Assembly (NCBI RefSeq): GCF_029581275.1
Contig: NZ_CP120742.1
Span: 5,208,501 to 5,272,500, forward strand
DNA: 64,000 bases
Source: Micromonospora sp. WMMD1155
GTDB lineage: Bacteria; Actinomycetota; Actinomycetes; Mycobacteriales; Micromonosporaceae
Direction: 5' to 3'
Position numbers and translations under genes: made by a program. This document shows positions 24,207 through 32,469 of this stretch, piece after piece (within the stretch, counting starts at the first letter, position 1; every line of letters begins with the position of its first letter). The notes under the pieces are model-generated. The model was not told the origin of the DNA. It saw nothing but the letters and a program-made list of their open reading frames with translations, and made no database searches.

Positions 24207-24862
24207 CCAGCATCGTCATCGCCGACGACCACCAATTGGTCCGGTCCGGGCTGCGGGTCGTCCTCGACGAGCCGGACCTGACGGTGGTCGCGGAGGCCGC
24301 CACCGGCGTCGAGGCGGTGCGGTTGGCCCGTCAACACCGGCCCGACCTGGTGCTGATGGACATCCGTATGCCCGAGCTGGACGGCTTGGAGGCGACCCGG
24401 CAGATCCTCGCCGACCCGGTGACGGCCGGCGTCCGGGTGGTCGTCCTGACCACGTACGACCTGGACGAGTACGTGTTCCGGGCGTTGCGCCTGGGCGCCA
24501 GTGGCTTCGCCCTGAAGGACCTCGACCCGGATCAGCTCGTCGACGGTCTGCGCGCTGTCGGTCGCGGCGACGGCATGCTGGCACCCGCCGTCACCCGCCG
24601 GCTCATCGCCGCCTTCGCCCGCTCGCCGTCACCCGAGGGCGGGCGCCTCGACCTGGCCCGACTGACGACGCGGGAGCGGCAGGTGTTCGACCTGGTGGTC
24701 GCGGGCCGTGACAACGGCGACATCGCCGACGCGTTGGGAATCACCCCGGCCACGGCCCGCACCCACATCAGCCGGCTGTTGGCCAAGGTCGGCGCGCGGG
24801 ACCGCGTCAACCTCGTGATCATGGCGTACGAGTCAGGGTTGGTGCTGCCGGGCATCGGGTGA
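24203..24862 (+). CDS. NarL/FixJ family response regulator
   Basis: A 219-residue regulator: receiver with IADDHQLVRSGL, phospho-acceptor D53 in LVLMDIRMPELDG, LTTYD and ALKDLD; C-terminal LuxR helix-turn-helix (LTTRERQVFDLVVAG, NGDIADALGITPATARTHIS). It is translationally coupled to the preceding kinase. Target genes are unknown; the membrane-protein gene 87 bases downstream is a candidate. Confidence 0.92.
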   Translation: MTSIVIADDHQLVRSGLRVVLDEPDLTVVAEAATGVEAVRLARQHRPDLVLMDIRMPELDGLEATRQILADPVTAGVRVVVLTTYDLDEYVFRALRLGASGFALKDLDPDQLVDGLRAVGRGDGMLAPAVTRRLIAAFARSPSPEGGRLDLARLTTRERQVFDLVVAGRDNGDIADALGITPATARTHISRLLAKVGARDRVNLVIMAYESGLVLPGIG

Positions 24863-24949
24863 AACTCCGGGGCGGGCGCAACATCCGCGTACACCGGGAT
24901 CCGACCCGGGACCGATTCGGCCGGCCCGACCGGCGCACAGGATCGGGCC

Positions 24950-25549
24950 ATGGACATCGCCTACCGCATCGCACTCGTGCTGGGACCCACCGGTTCGGCG
25001 CTCGCCACCTACCTCTGGACCGACGGCCGCTACGGCGCCACCGGCGGAGCGGTCCTCGTGCTCGCCATGGTGGTCTGGACCTACGGACTCATCGGCCTGC
25101 TCGACGCGGTCCGGCCGCGCGCGCCCCGGTACGCCGCCGTCGCGCTGCCGGTTTTCCTGTATGGCGCGATGGGTGGCGCGGCGTTCGGTTTCCAGGGCGT
25201 CTTCGAGGACATCTTCGACCAGTCCGCCGATGCGTCCCTCGCCGCGCTCGCCGCGCACCCGTTCGCCGCGAACCTGCTGCTGTGGATACCCGGCCCGGTG
25301 ATGCCGCTGAGCCTGTTCGCTCTCGGCATCGCGCTCGCCCGCACCCACCTCGTACCCCGGTGGCCGGCGGCCCTGCTGTGCGCCGGCGCACTCGCCTTCC
25401 CGCTCAGCCGCATTCCCCGCATCGACACGGTCGCCTATCTGGCCGACGCCCTGCTCATCGTCTCGTTCGCCGCGATCGCCTGGTTGTTGCCGCCTGAACG
25501 GCATCCGACGTCGCACGTGGGGCCGCGTCGCAGTCACGGGCGAGGCTGA
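24950..25549 (+). CDS. hypothetical six-helix membrane protein
   Basis: A 199-residue protein with about six hydrophobic helices (YRIALVLGPTGSALATYL, AVLVLAMVVWTYGLIGLL, YAAVALPVFLYGAMGGAAF, LLLWIPGPVMPLSLFALGI, and others) and a short basic tail. I do not recognise the family; it resembles small actinobacterial membrane proteins often found next to two-component genes. It may be the output or an accessory of the preceding system. Confidence 0.7.
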   Translation: MDIAYRIALVLGPTGSALATYLWTDGRYGATGGAVLVLAMVVWTYGLIGLLDAVRPRAPRYAAVALPVFLYGAMGGAAFGFQGVFEDIFDQSADASLAALAAHPFAANLLLWIPGPVMPLSLFALGIALARTHLVPRWPAALLCAGALAFPLSRIPRIDTVAYLADALLIVSFAAIAWLLPPERHPTSHVGPRRSHGRG

Positions 25550-25620
25550 CCCGGGACCGCGGCGAGGTCCGCACGCCGCTCGCGCTGAACCCGGTCGACC
25601 TCAATCTGCGGGTACGCCGG
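25542..25620 (-). repeat. orphan C-terminal coding fragment, copy B (relative at 12978-13056)
   Basis: The minus-strand frame reads RLPAYPQIEVDRVQRERR then ADLAAVPG and ends at a stop. It lies just downstream of the APC permease gene, as copy A lies downstream of the antiporter stump. It is a remnant with no start codon of its own that I can support. Confidence 0.6.
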
Positions 25621-25653
25621 TAGACGCGCGGATCGAGGCGCGCGTGCGGTACC

Positions 25654-27570
25654 TCACGACACGAACTCCGGGTCCGGCTGGTCGGTCGGGAGAAAGGCGG
25701 CCGGCACCGGGAACCGCATCCGGCAGACGATGGCGTCGGTGTGCCGGCGTACGGCGTGTTCGAGGACCGTGCCGCGGTTGTTGCGCAGGATCCGTTCCCA
25801 CCGCCGGGCCGGGTCCACCTCGGGGATGATGACGAAGACGTGCCGCCCCGCGTGGTGCCGGCGCAGGTGTTCGGCGAAGGGCCGGCCGAGGTCCCGGTCG
25901 GTGGACTCGACGACGGCCAGCGGCACGTGCGGGTGCCAGGTCTCCCACTCGGCGCGGACCCGCTCGCCGGCCGTGGGTTCGTCGGCGTGTGTGACGTGCA
26001 CGGCGGTGATCTCGTCGCCGAGGGAGAGGGCGGCGTCCAGGGCCCGGCGGGTCAGCTCGGAAACACCGGCCACCGGGACGACCACGATCGACGGTCCGGG
26101 CCGTGGGGCCGCCGGGGTCCGTCCGAGTTGCAGGGTGCTGCCGAAGCGTTGGTACGCGCGGTGCACCCGCTCGAACGCGAGCACCAGCAGGGGCAGCGCC
26201 ACGGCGATGAGCCAGGCGCCCTCGGTGAGCTTGCTCGCGGTGGTGACGATGGCGGCGGCGAGGGTCAGCAGGGCACCGAAGCCGTTGAGCGTGATCTTCC
26301 ACTGCCAGCCCGGCCCGCGCTCGATCAGCCAGTGCCGGACCATGCCGTACTGGGCGATGGTGAAGCCGACGAACACGCCGATGGCGAACAGTGGCACGAG
26401 GGTGTTCATCTGCCCGTCGGCGGCGACGAGGAGCACGGCGGAGACGGCGGAGAGCGCCAGCACACCGTAGCGGTAGACCTGGCGGCGGGCGCGCAGCGCG
26501 AAGACGTGCGGGAGGTAGTTGTCCTGGGCGAGCAGTTTCGCCAGCACGGGCAGCCCGCCGAAGGAGGTGTTGGCGGCGAGCGCCAGGAGCACCATCGTGG
26601 CCAACTGCACCAGGTAGAAGCCGAACCCGTGCCCGAGCGCGGCGTCGGTGAGCTGGGCCAGCACGGTGACCCCCTCGACGGGGTGGATCTGCAGGCGGCT
26701 GATCAGGGTGGCCAGGCCGATCAGCATGATCCCGAGCAGCGCGCCGAGCGCGACCTCCGCGCGCTGCGCCCGGCGTACGGCCGGCTCCCGGAACGACGGG
26801 ACCGCGTTGGCGATGGCCTCCACACCGGTCAGCGCGGCGCAGCCGTTCGCGAACGCCTTGAGCAGCAGCAGCGCCCCCACCGCCTGCAACGGGCCGGCCG
26901 CCGGTCGCGCCTCGGTGACGGCGGCCGGTGTGTCGCGCAGCAGCCCCACGACGATCACCGTGAGGATGGCGCCGACGAACACGGCGGTGGGCAGGATGAA
27001 CACCCGGGCACTGGTGGCGATGCCCCGCAGGTTCACCAGGGTGATCAGCGCGAGGACGACCAGGCACAGCTGCACCGGGTACGGCAGCAGCGCCGGGAAC
27101 GCCGAGGTCAGCGCCGCCACCCCGGCGGCGACGGAGACGGCCACGTTGAGCACGTAGTCCACCACCAGCGAGGCCGCCGCCACCAGGCTGGTACGCCGCG
27201 ACAGGTGCCGCTTGGCCACCGCGTACGCGCCGCCGCCGTCGGGGAAGGCGGCGATCACCTGTCGGTAGGAGAAGACGAGCACCGCGAGTAGTCCGGCGAT
27301 CGCCAGGGTGACCGGCAGCGTGAAGCCGAGCCCGACACCTCCGGCGGCGGCGAGGACCAGCACGATCGCTTCGGGGCCGTAGGAGACCGATGCCATCGCG
27401 TCCAGTGACAGGGCAGCCAGCCCGCCCAGCACGGACAACCGGTCGCGGCCGGGGACGGCGGCGTCGGAGCCGCGTGTGCGCCGCCCGGAGGTGGGGCGGG
27501 GCCTTGGATCGTCGCTGGTGGGAGCGATGTCGTGGCCACCTGGGGTGACCGAGGTCGAAGCGTCCTGCAT
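25654..27570 (-). CDS. APC superfamily permease with C-terminal USP-like domain (KimA-like)
   Basis: Start placed at ATG 27570 (MQDASTSVTPGGHD), giving about 638 residues; the frame extends 17 codons further. Residues 50-460 hold 12 membrane helices of the APC fold (ALSLDAMASVSYGPEAIVLV, FPDGGGAYAVAKRHLS, GVEAIANAVPSFREP, ANTSFGGLPVLAKLLAQDNY). A cytosolic tail of about 150 residues follows (PSIVVVPVAGVSELTRRALD), which resembles a universal-stress-like fold. This architecture is that of KimA/YdaO, a high-affinity potassium importer in Bacillus, so potassium or an amino acid are the likely substrates. No c-di-AMP riboswitch motif was found upstream. Confidence 0.85.
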   Translation of the reverse strand: MQDASTSVTPGGHDIAPTSDDPRPRPTSGRRTRGSDAAVPGRDRLSVLGGLAALSLDAMASVSYGPEAIVLVLAAAGGVGLGFTLPVTLAIAGLLAVLVFSYRQVIAAFPDGGGAYAVAKRHLSRRTSLVAAASLVVDYVLNVAVSVAAGVAALTSAFPALLPYPVQLCLVVLALITLVNLRGIATSARVFILPTAVFVGAILTVIVVGLLRDTPAAVTEARPAAGPLQAVGALLLLKAFANGCAALTGVEAIANAVPSFREPAVRRAQRAEVALGALLGIMLIGLATLISRLQIHPVEGVTVLAQLTDAALGHGFGFYLVQLATMVLLALAANTSFGGLPVLAKLLAQDNYLPHVFALRARRQVYRYGVLALSAVSAVLLVAADGQMNTLVPLFAIGVFVGFTIAQYGMVRHWLIERGPGWQWKITLNGFGALLTLAAAIVTTASKLTEGAWLIAVALPLLVLAFERVHRAYQRFGSTLQLGRTPAAPRPGPSIVVVPVAGVSELTRRALDAALSLGDEITAVHVTHADEPTAGERVRAEWETWHPHVPLAVVESTDRDLGRPFAEHLRRHHAGRHVFVIIPEVDPARRWERILRNNRGTVLEHAVRRHTDAIVCRMRFPVPAAFLPTDQPDPEFVS

Positions 27571-27841
27571 GGGGCCCAGGATGCGTCGCCGATGGCGGGC
27601 GCAGCGGACTCGCATACGCATCCTTGACGGGCCGCCGACCGATTTCTATGCCGTCTTCACGGTGCGGCGGCAGCCGCCGGAAGCGATGTGGTCCACGTCC
27701 GCGGTCGCCGTCACGGCGGCGTCAAAAGTTGGGCCCGGGTCGTACCGGCTGCGTGAAAATCGTCGACGGTGCCCCGCCTCCGGGGGTGACATGGCGACGA
27801 GGGCACGAGACACGGGTCCTCACCGTCGCAGGAGGCGCGTG

Positions 27842-28318
27842 GTGACAGTCGATTCGGATCCGTCGGCCCCGACCGGCCGCCAACCGACACCGACCGGTGT
27901 CAGTGTCGCGGCAGGCTGGGCAGTGATGATCACCGCGGCGTTGCTCGCGGCTGCGGTCTTCCCGCAGACGGAGCCGCCGGGTCGGATGCTCGTGATGGCC
28001 GTCGCGGCCGGCGTCTTCGCGTCGGTGGTGGCGGACTGGCGCGCCGTGGCCGCGGTCACCGCGCTCGGGATGGCTACCTACGTCGGCTTCCTCGCCAACC
28101 AGTTCGGCGACCTGACCGCCACCGCCGACGCCTGGACGTACGCGGTGGTGATCGGCTTCGCCGGCGCGCTCGGCAGCGGCTACCGGTTCATGCGGTCCAT
28201 CCAGGGCTCGACCGACGACGAACCTGCCCGGGAGGCGGGAGTGCGGCCGTTCACCTACGGACCCGAGTCGGTGGTCTCGCCGCCGGACGCCCCGTTCGGT
28301 GGCTCCCGTGGAGCGTGA
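27842..28318 (+). CDS. four-helix membrane protein, DUF4118 (KdpD membrane domain)-like
   Basis: Start at GTG 27842 with a perfect AGGAGG six bases upstream. The 158-residue protein has four short hydrophobic helices in the DUF4118 pattern (VAAGWAVMITAALLAAAVF, MLVMAVAAGVFASVVADW, VAAVTALGMATYVGFLANQF, WTYAVVIGFAGALGSGY). This is the membrane module otherwise found inside KdpD osmosensor kinases. A KdpE-like regulator stump lies 0.7 kb downstream, so this may be what remains of a potassium-sensing locus, or a free-standing protein. Its end overlaps the next start by 20 bases. Confidence 0.72.
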   Translation: MTVDSDPSAPTGRQPTPTGVSVAAGWAVMITAALLAAAVFPQTEPPGRMLVMAVAAGVFASVVADWRAVAAVTALGMATYVGFLANQFGDLTATADAWTYAVVIGFAGALGSGYRFMRSIQGSTDDEPAREAGVRPFTYGPESVVSPPDAPFGGSRGA

Positions 28319-28961
28319 TCGCCGTCCCACCAGCGCCCTCGATGCTCCGAGCGGCGAGACGTTGCCGCACGCCACCGACGGATTCCTCTCCGTCTGTGTG
28401 GAACTGGTGACCGGGCGCGGCCGGGACTGGTGGCCGCGCCCCGGCCGGGTCTTCACGGCCCACCGAGGGCACACCTTCGCCGAGTTGGCCGAGGCGATCG
28501 ACGTCGCCTTCGGTCGTTGGGACCTGGCGCACCTGCGCATGTTCGTCCTGCCCGGTGGTGAGGACGTGAGCTTCTCGAGCTGGCGGGACGGGCCGGCCTT
28601 CCCCGGCACCCGCGACGGCCGCCGTACCCGGCTGGACGTGTTGAGCGACGACGCGGCCTTCGCGTACGTCTTCGACCTGGGCGAGGACTGGACGCACCTG
28701 TGCACCGTCCGGCGCCCCGAGCCCAGCGCAGTGGCGTCGCAGCCGTCACAGCCGCCCCGGCCTCACCGGGGCTGGGGCGACCTGCCCGACCAGTACGGGC
28801 GTCACCATGCCGACGACGGAATCAGCGCCGCGGCGCCGCGCGCGTCGTCGGCGCTGCTGTCCGACCTGCCGCCGATCCTGCCCTCCTGGGGCGCTCGGGA
28901 CGGTCGGTCGCCGCATCGGGCCGGCAGCACCACAGGCGTCGCCGCCCCGAGCCGAGGATGA
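28299..28961 (+). CDS. plasmid pRiA4b ORF-3-like protein
   Basis: Starts at GTG 28299 inside the end of the preceding gene. Residues 30-140 match the pRiA4b ORF-3 domain: VCVELVTGRGRDWW, HTFAELAEAIDVAFGRWD, LAHLRMF and YVFDLGEDWTHLCTV. The typical YDFGDxWxH element is here FDLGEDWTH. The rest is a Pro/Arg-rich tail. The domain occurs in plasmid and IS1096-associated proteins and its role is not established. Coupling to the DUF4118 gene suggests co-expression. Confidence 0.72.
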   Translation: MAPVERDRRPTSALDAPSGETLPHATDGFLSVCVELVTGRGRDWWPRPGRVFTAHRGHTFAELAEAIDVAFGRWDLAHLRMFVLPGGEDVSFSSWRDGPAFPGTRDGRRTRLDVLSDDAAFAYVFDLGEDWTHLCTVRRPEPSAVASQPSQPPRPHRGWGDLPDQYGRHHADDGISAAAPRASSALLSDLPPILPSWGARDGRSPHRAGSTTGVAAPSRG

Positions 28962-29012
28962 CCCGGTTGCGGCTGCCCGTTGCCGTGCCGGCCACCTCGG
29001 AGGGCCGCTCGG

Positions 29013-29114
29013 ATGACCCGGGTTCTCGTGGTCGACGACGAGCCGCAGATCCTGCGGGCCTTGCGGACCGCTACCGGCCCGGATGGCCGTGACTGCCCTG
29101 CGGTGCTCGCGTGA
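29013..29114 (+). pseudogene. 5' stump of a KdpE-like response regulator gene
   Basis: ATG 29013 opens a 33-codon frame whose first 19 residues, MTRVLVVDDEPQILRALRT, are the standard start of a KdpE/OmpR-type receiver domain (DDE acidic pocket present). Homology stops at once and a stop follows at 29112. The phospho-acceptor Asp and the DNA-binding domain are missing. With the DUF4118 gene upstream, it suggests that a kdp regulatory locus was deleted here. Confidence 0.55.
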
Positions 29115-29220
29115 CCCGGATGCGCCGGACGGCCCCGGCATCGCCGCGTCGCCGGTCAGGGGCGAGCGAGGAGGTCAGGCCGGGGACCGCTCGCGTTCGC
29201 CTGAGGGGCCGCGGGCGGGG

Positions 29221-29796
29221 TCAGGCCGGCGGCTCGGCAACCGCTCCAAGCATGGGGGTGACGTGTGCTGTCAGCAGTTGTGGGTCGGCGTCGCGCAGCG
29301 CCCGAGTGCCGATGATCCGGCGCATCAGCCACACGCCGGCGAGTAGGGCCAGTCCGAGCTCGGCCCGTTCATGCGGTTGAGGGCCGTGAAGGGCGTCGGC
29401 GAGTCGGGCGCCGACGTGTTTCTCGATGCCGGCCCGGATGATCTCGGCGGCTCGGGGGTTGGCTGCTGACTTGAGCATCAGCTCGAACGGCCCGAGGTGC
29501 TCGGCGTCCGGTGCGGTGCGAGCGACAAGGGCGTGTGCCACCTCGGCTGCGAGATCGACGGGATCCCGCGGCACCATGGTCGGCTCAGCGAATGAGACAT
29601 CGACGACCTCGGCGAACAGTCCTTCCTTCGAGCCGAAATAGCGGTTCACGAGCATCGCCGTCACTCCGGCGTTCGCCGCGATCTCCCGCACGCCTACTCC
29701 GTCGTAGCCGTGCCTGGTGAACGCCGTGATCGCCGAATCGAGGATCGCCTGCCGGGTATTCCCGGCATTGCGCCGCCTGGTCGTGGGATGTCTCAT
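29221..29796 (-). CDS. TetR family transcriptional regulator
   Basis: Start placed at ATG 29796 (MRHPTTRRRNAGNTRQAILD), giving 191 residues; the frame continues upstream across the operator and into the divergent SDR, which is implausible. The N-terminal domain is a standard TetR helix-turn-helix (GVREIAANAGVTAMLVNRYF, SKEGLFAEVV), and the C-terminal half is helical (LGPFELMLKSAANPRAAEII). It is divergent from an SDR/aldo-keto reductase operon with a perfect 16-base dyad between, so it likely represses that operon and itself. Confidence 0.9.
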   Translation of the reverse strand: MRHPTTRRRNAGNTRQAILDSAITAFTRHGYDGVGVREIAANAGVTAMLVNRYFGSKEGLFAEVVDVSFAEPTMVPRDPVDLAAEVAHALVARTAPDAEHLGPFELMLKSAANPRAAEIIRAGIEKHVGARLADALHGPQPHERAELGLALLAGVWLMRRIIGTRALRDADPQLLTAHVTPMLGAVAEPPA

Positions 29797-29832
29797 ACCG
29801 TGCAAGTCTACAGGCGGCAACTTAATGCCGTA

Positions 29833-29848
29833 GTCTACGTGTGTAGAC
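29833..29848. promoter_or_regulatory. probable TetR operator upstream of the SDR/AKR operon
   Basis: GTCTAC-gtgt-GTAGAC, a perfect 16-base dyad midway between the divergent starts. A further GTCTAC half-site lies near 29807. Confidence 0.7.
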
Positions 29849-29875
29849 ATAGCCACTGCGGTTAAGGGAGTTCCC

Positions 29876-30676
29876 ATGGATCTGCAACTGACGGGGCGGC
29901 GCGCGTTGGTCACCGGGTCGACGTCTGGGTTGGGTGAGGCCACCGCTCGGCTCCTCGCGGCCGAGGGTGCGGAGGTCGTCATCCACGGTCGCAACGCCGA
30001 ACGTGCGCAGGCGCTCGCCGAATCGATCAAGAGCAACGGCGGCACAGCGTCATTCGTGGTAGGAGACCTCGCCACCGACGCCGGTGCCGACCAGGCCGCC
30101 GAGAGTGCTCTGGCCGGTGGCGTCGTGGACATTCTGGTCAACAACGCCGGCTCCTACGCGCACCTCGACTGGTCGGCGGCCAGTCCCGACATCTGGCTGG
30201 ACACCTACAACATCAACGTCGTGTCGGGCGTGCGGATGATCCAACATCTCGTGCCGGCAATGCGGGAGCGAGACTACGGGCGGGTCGTCACCATTGGTGG
30301 AGGGCTGGGCGTGCAGCCGTTCAACAACCACCCGCACTACAACGCCTCGCTGGCCGCCCGACACAACCTCGCTGTCTCCCTCGCCCGCGACCTGACCGGC
30401 ACCCGGGTCACCTCCAACGTCGTGGCGCCCGGCGCGATTCTCGTCCCGGCCGTCCAGGATTTCCTCACCAAGCTCTCGCCGGAGCGTGGCTGGGGGCAGA
30501 CCTGGGAGGAGATCGAGTACAACTCGGTGCGGGAGATCGTGCCCAACGACCGGGTGCGCTACGGCCGACCCGACGAGATCGCCGGGGCAGTCGCCTACCT
30601 GTGCAGCCCGTACGCCGAGTACATCAGCGGCGCCACGATCCGCGTCGACGGAGGCACTGTCCGCAGCGCCTTCTGA
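29876..30676 (+). CDS. SDR family protein lacking the canonical catalytic Ser and Lys
   Basis: A 266-residue SDR-fold protein. Cofactor motif ALVTGSTSGLGEATARLLA and DILVNNAGS are intact, and the end (YISGATIRVDGGTV) is typical of classical SDRs. The active-site strand reads VVTIGGGLGVQP instead of VxxSS, and the YxxxK motif is YNASL followed by AAR, so both the catalytic Ser and Lys are replaced (Gly and Leu). It may bind NAD(P)H without standard chemistry, use other residues, or be decaying. First gene of the TetR-controlled operon; GGGAG lies before ATG 29876. Confidence 0.82.
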   Translation: MDLQLTGRRALVTGSTSGLGEATARLLAAEGAEVVIHGRNAERAQALAESIKSNGGTASFVVGDLATDAGADQAAESALAGGVVDILVNNAGSYAHLDWSAASPDIWLDTYNINVVSGVRMIQHLVPAMRERDYGRVVTIGGGLGVQPFNNHPHYNASLAARHNLAVSLARDLTGTRVTSNVVAPGAILVPAVQDFLTKLSPERGWGQTWEEIEYNSVREIVPNDRVRYGRPDEIAGAVAYLCSPYAEYISGATIRVDGGTVRSAF

Positions 30677-30780
30677 CCTGCGGCCTCCACCGGCCGCCGC
30701 CCAGCCTGATCGGTGCGCGAGGCACCTGCGTGGAGCGGCGGCCGGCGTTCGCCACGAGAGGAACAGACAAGGAGGGCAAC

Positions 30781-31824
30781 ATGGTGACCCACGCCCGCGT
30801 GCGGCTTGGCGGTTCACCGCTGTCGGTGCGTCCGATCGGGCTCGGGCTGATGGGAATGTCGCAGTTCTACGGCGCCGCCGACGACGACACGTCCATCGGC
30901 ACCATCCGCGCTGCGGTCGACATCGGCGTCGACTTCTTCGACACATCGGACTACTACGGCGCCAGCAGCGCCAGGCCGGGAGCGCCGGTGGCCGGCTTCG
31001 GCCACAACGAGCGTCTGCTCGGCCGGGCGCTGTCCGGCGGCCGGCGCGACAAGGTCGTGCTGGCGACGAAGTTCTCGGCCCGCCCGACCGCCGAGGGCCG
31101 CAGCTACTTCGACGGCCGACCGGAGTACGTCCGACAGGCCGTCGAGGCCAGCCTGCGGCGGCTCGACACCGACACGATCGACCTGTACTACTACCACCGG
31201 CTCGACCCGAGCGTGCCGATCGAGGACACCATCGGCGCGATGGGCGAGTTGATCAGCGCCGGCAAGGTGCGTGCCATCGGAATCAGCGAGGTGAGCCCGG
31301 ACATCCTGCGCCGGGCCGCCGCGACGCATCCGATCGCCGCACTGCAGAGCGAGTACTCGCTGTGGGAGCGCGGCGTCGAGACCGAGGTCCTGCCGGAGTG
31401 TCGGCGGTTGGGCATCACGCTCGTGCCGTACAGCCCACTGGGCCGCGGTATGCTGGCCGGCCGGTTCGGCCCCGGCACGACCTTCGATGATCGGGACTTT
31501 CGTTCCACCCTGCCCAAGTTTCAAGGCGACAACCTCGCGTCGAACGCGACCCTGGTCGAGACACTCAGCGCGTTCGCGTCGGCCCGCGGCCACACGCCAG
31601 GACAGGTGGCGCTCGCCTGGCTACTGGCACAGCCGCACGATGTCGCCCCGATCCCCGGTGCCAAGCACATCGACTACGTCCGGCAGAACGCCGCTGCCAC
31701 CTCGGTGCCGCTGAGCCGCGACGACGTCATGTACCTCGGCGGAGTCTTCGCCCCGACGCGCGTCCGCGGTGACCGCTACGGCGACCCGCTCGCACCAACG
31801 AGTTCAACCGAAGGCCCATCATGA
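30781..31824 (+). CDS. aldo/keto reductase
   Basis: Start at ATG 30781 with AAGGAGG upstream. The 347-residue TIM-barrel enzyme has the AKR tetrad: Asp and Tyr in DFFDTSDYYG, Lys in VLATKF and His in DLYYYHRLD. It also has the C-terminal NADPH-binding segment (PIPGAKHIDYVRQN). GIDVxx-like and SEYSLWERG text places it with AKR families 11-13 (YakC/PLR-like), which reduce diverse aldehydes and ketones. It lies 104 bases after the SDR and overlaps the next gene by ATGA; expression probably follows the TetR regulator. Confidence 0.9.
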   Translation: MVTHARVRLGGSPLSVRPIGLGLMGMSQFYGAADDDTSIGTIRAAVDIGVDFFDTSDYYGASSARPGAPVAGFGHNERLLGRALSGGRRDKVVLATKFSARPTAEGRSYFDGRPEYVRQAVEASLRRLDTDTIDLYYYHRLDPSVPIEDTIGAMGELISAGKVRAIGISEVSPDILRRAAATHPIAALQSEYSLWERGVETEVLPECRRLGITLVPYSPLGRGMLAGRFGPGTTFDDRDFRSTLPKFQGDNLASNATLVETLSAFASARGHTPGQVALAWLLAQPHDVAPIPGAKHIDYVRQNAAATSVPLSRDDVMYLGGVFAPTRVRGDRYGDPLAPTSSTEGPS

Positions 31825-32318
31825 CTAAGAGTTGGCTGATCACAGGCAGTTCCCGCGGGCCGGGACGGCAACTCGCCGAGACCGTTCTGGCCGCCGGCGA
31901 CCGGGTCGTCGCCACCGCTCGCCGACCCGAGCAACTCGACGATCTCGTCCAGACCTACCGCGAACGCGTGCGAACGGTCGCTCTTGACGTCACCGACCCA
32001 GCCGCGGCTCGCGCGGCGGTCACCGCCACCCTGGATACCTTCGGGCGGCTGGACGTGCTGGTCAACGACGCCGGCTACGCCGACGTCGCGTCCATCGAGG
32101 GTATGCCGGAGGACGAATCCCGGGCGCAGATCGACGCCAACTTCTGCGGCGTCGTCCATCTCACCCGAGCCACGTTGCCCGCCACGCGCGCGCAGGGCGG
32201 CGGGCATATCATCCAGTTTTCCCCGTCGGCGGCCGTGTGGGCGGGCCTGGACTGGGCGCGTTCCGAGAGCCTTGCCGCCTTCGACGCGCAGTGGCGGCTG
32301 GTCAGCTACCCCTCGTAG
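31821..32318 (+). pseudogene. short-chain dehydrogenase, 3'-truncated
   Basis: The first 135 residues are a normal SDR: SWLITGSSRGPGRQLAETVL, VVATARRPEQLDDL, LDVLVNDAGYADV, NFCGVVHLTRATLP and GGGHIIQFS. The sequence then diverges before the catalytic YxxxK and ends at residue 165, where relatives have about 270-280. It is coupled to the aldo/keto reductase by ATGA, so it is probably still translated, but it lacks Tyr, Lys and the substrate loop. The TGSSRGPG motif has P where L is usual. Confidence 0.7.
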
Positions 32319-32469
32319 CAGTCCTGCGGGACCGGTACAGTCGATGCGAGCGACTCTCCCGATCTTGATCGGACCGGGGAGCGAGCCGACTCCGGCGAGG
32401 GCGGCGTCGAACTCCGTGGGAGACGTCGGGGAATCGATCCTCGTCCGCGCACAGGGTCAGCGCTCTGCA

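Noticed and set aside
27571..27790. A c-di-AMP (ydaO) riboswitch upstream of the KimA-like permease
   Set aside because: I looked for the conserved GGGGAA and ACGGG-type blocks expected in this element and did not see them. Only a weak 8-base inverted repeat (GGATGCGT/ACGCATCC) is present.
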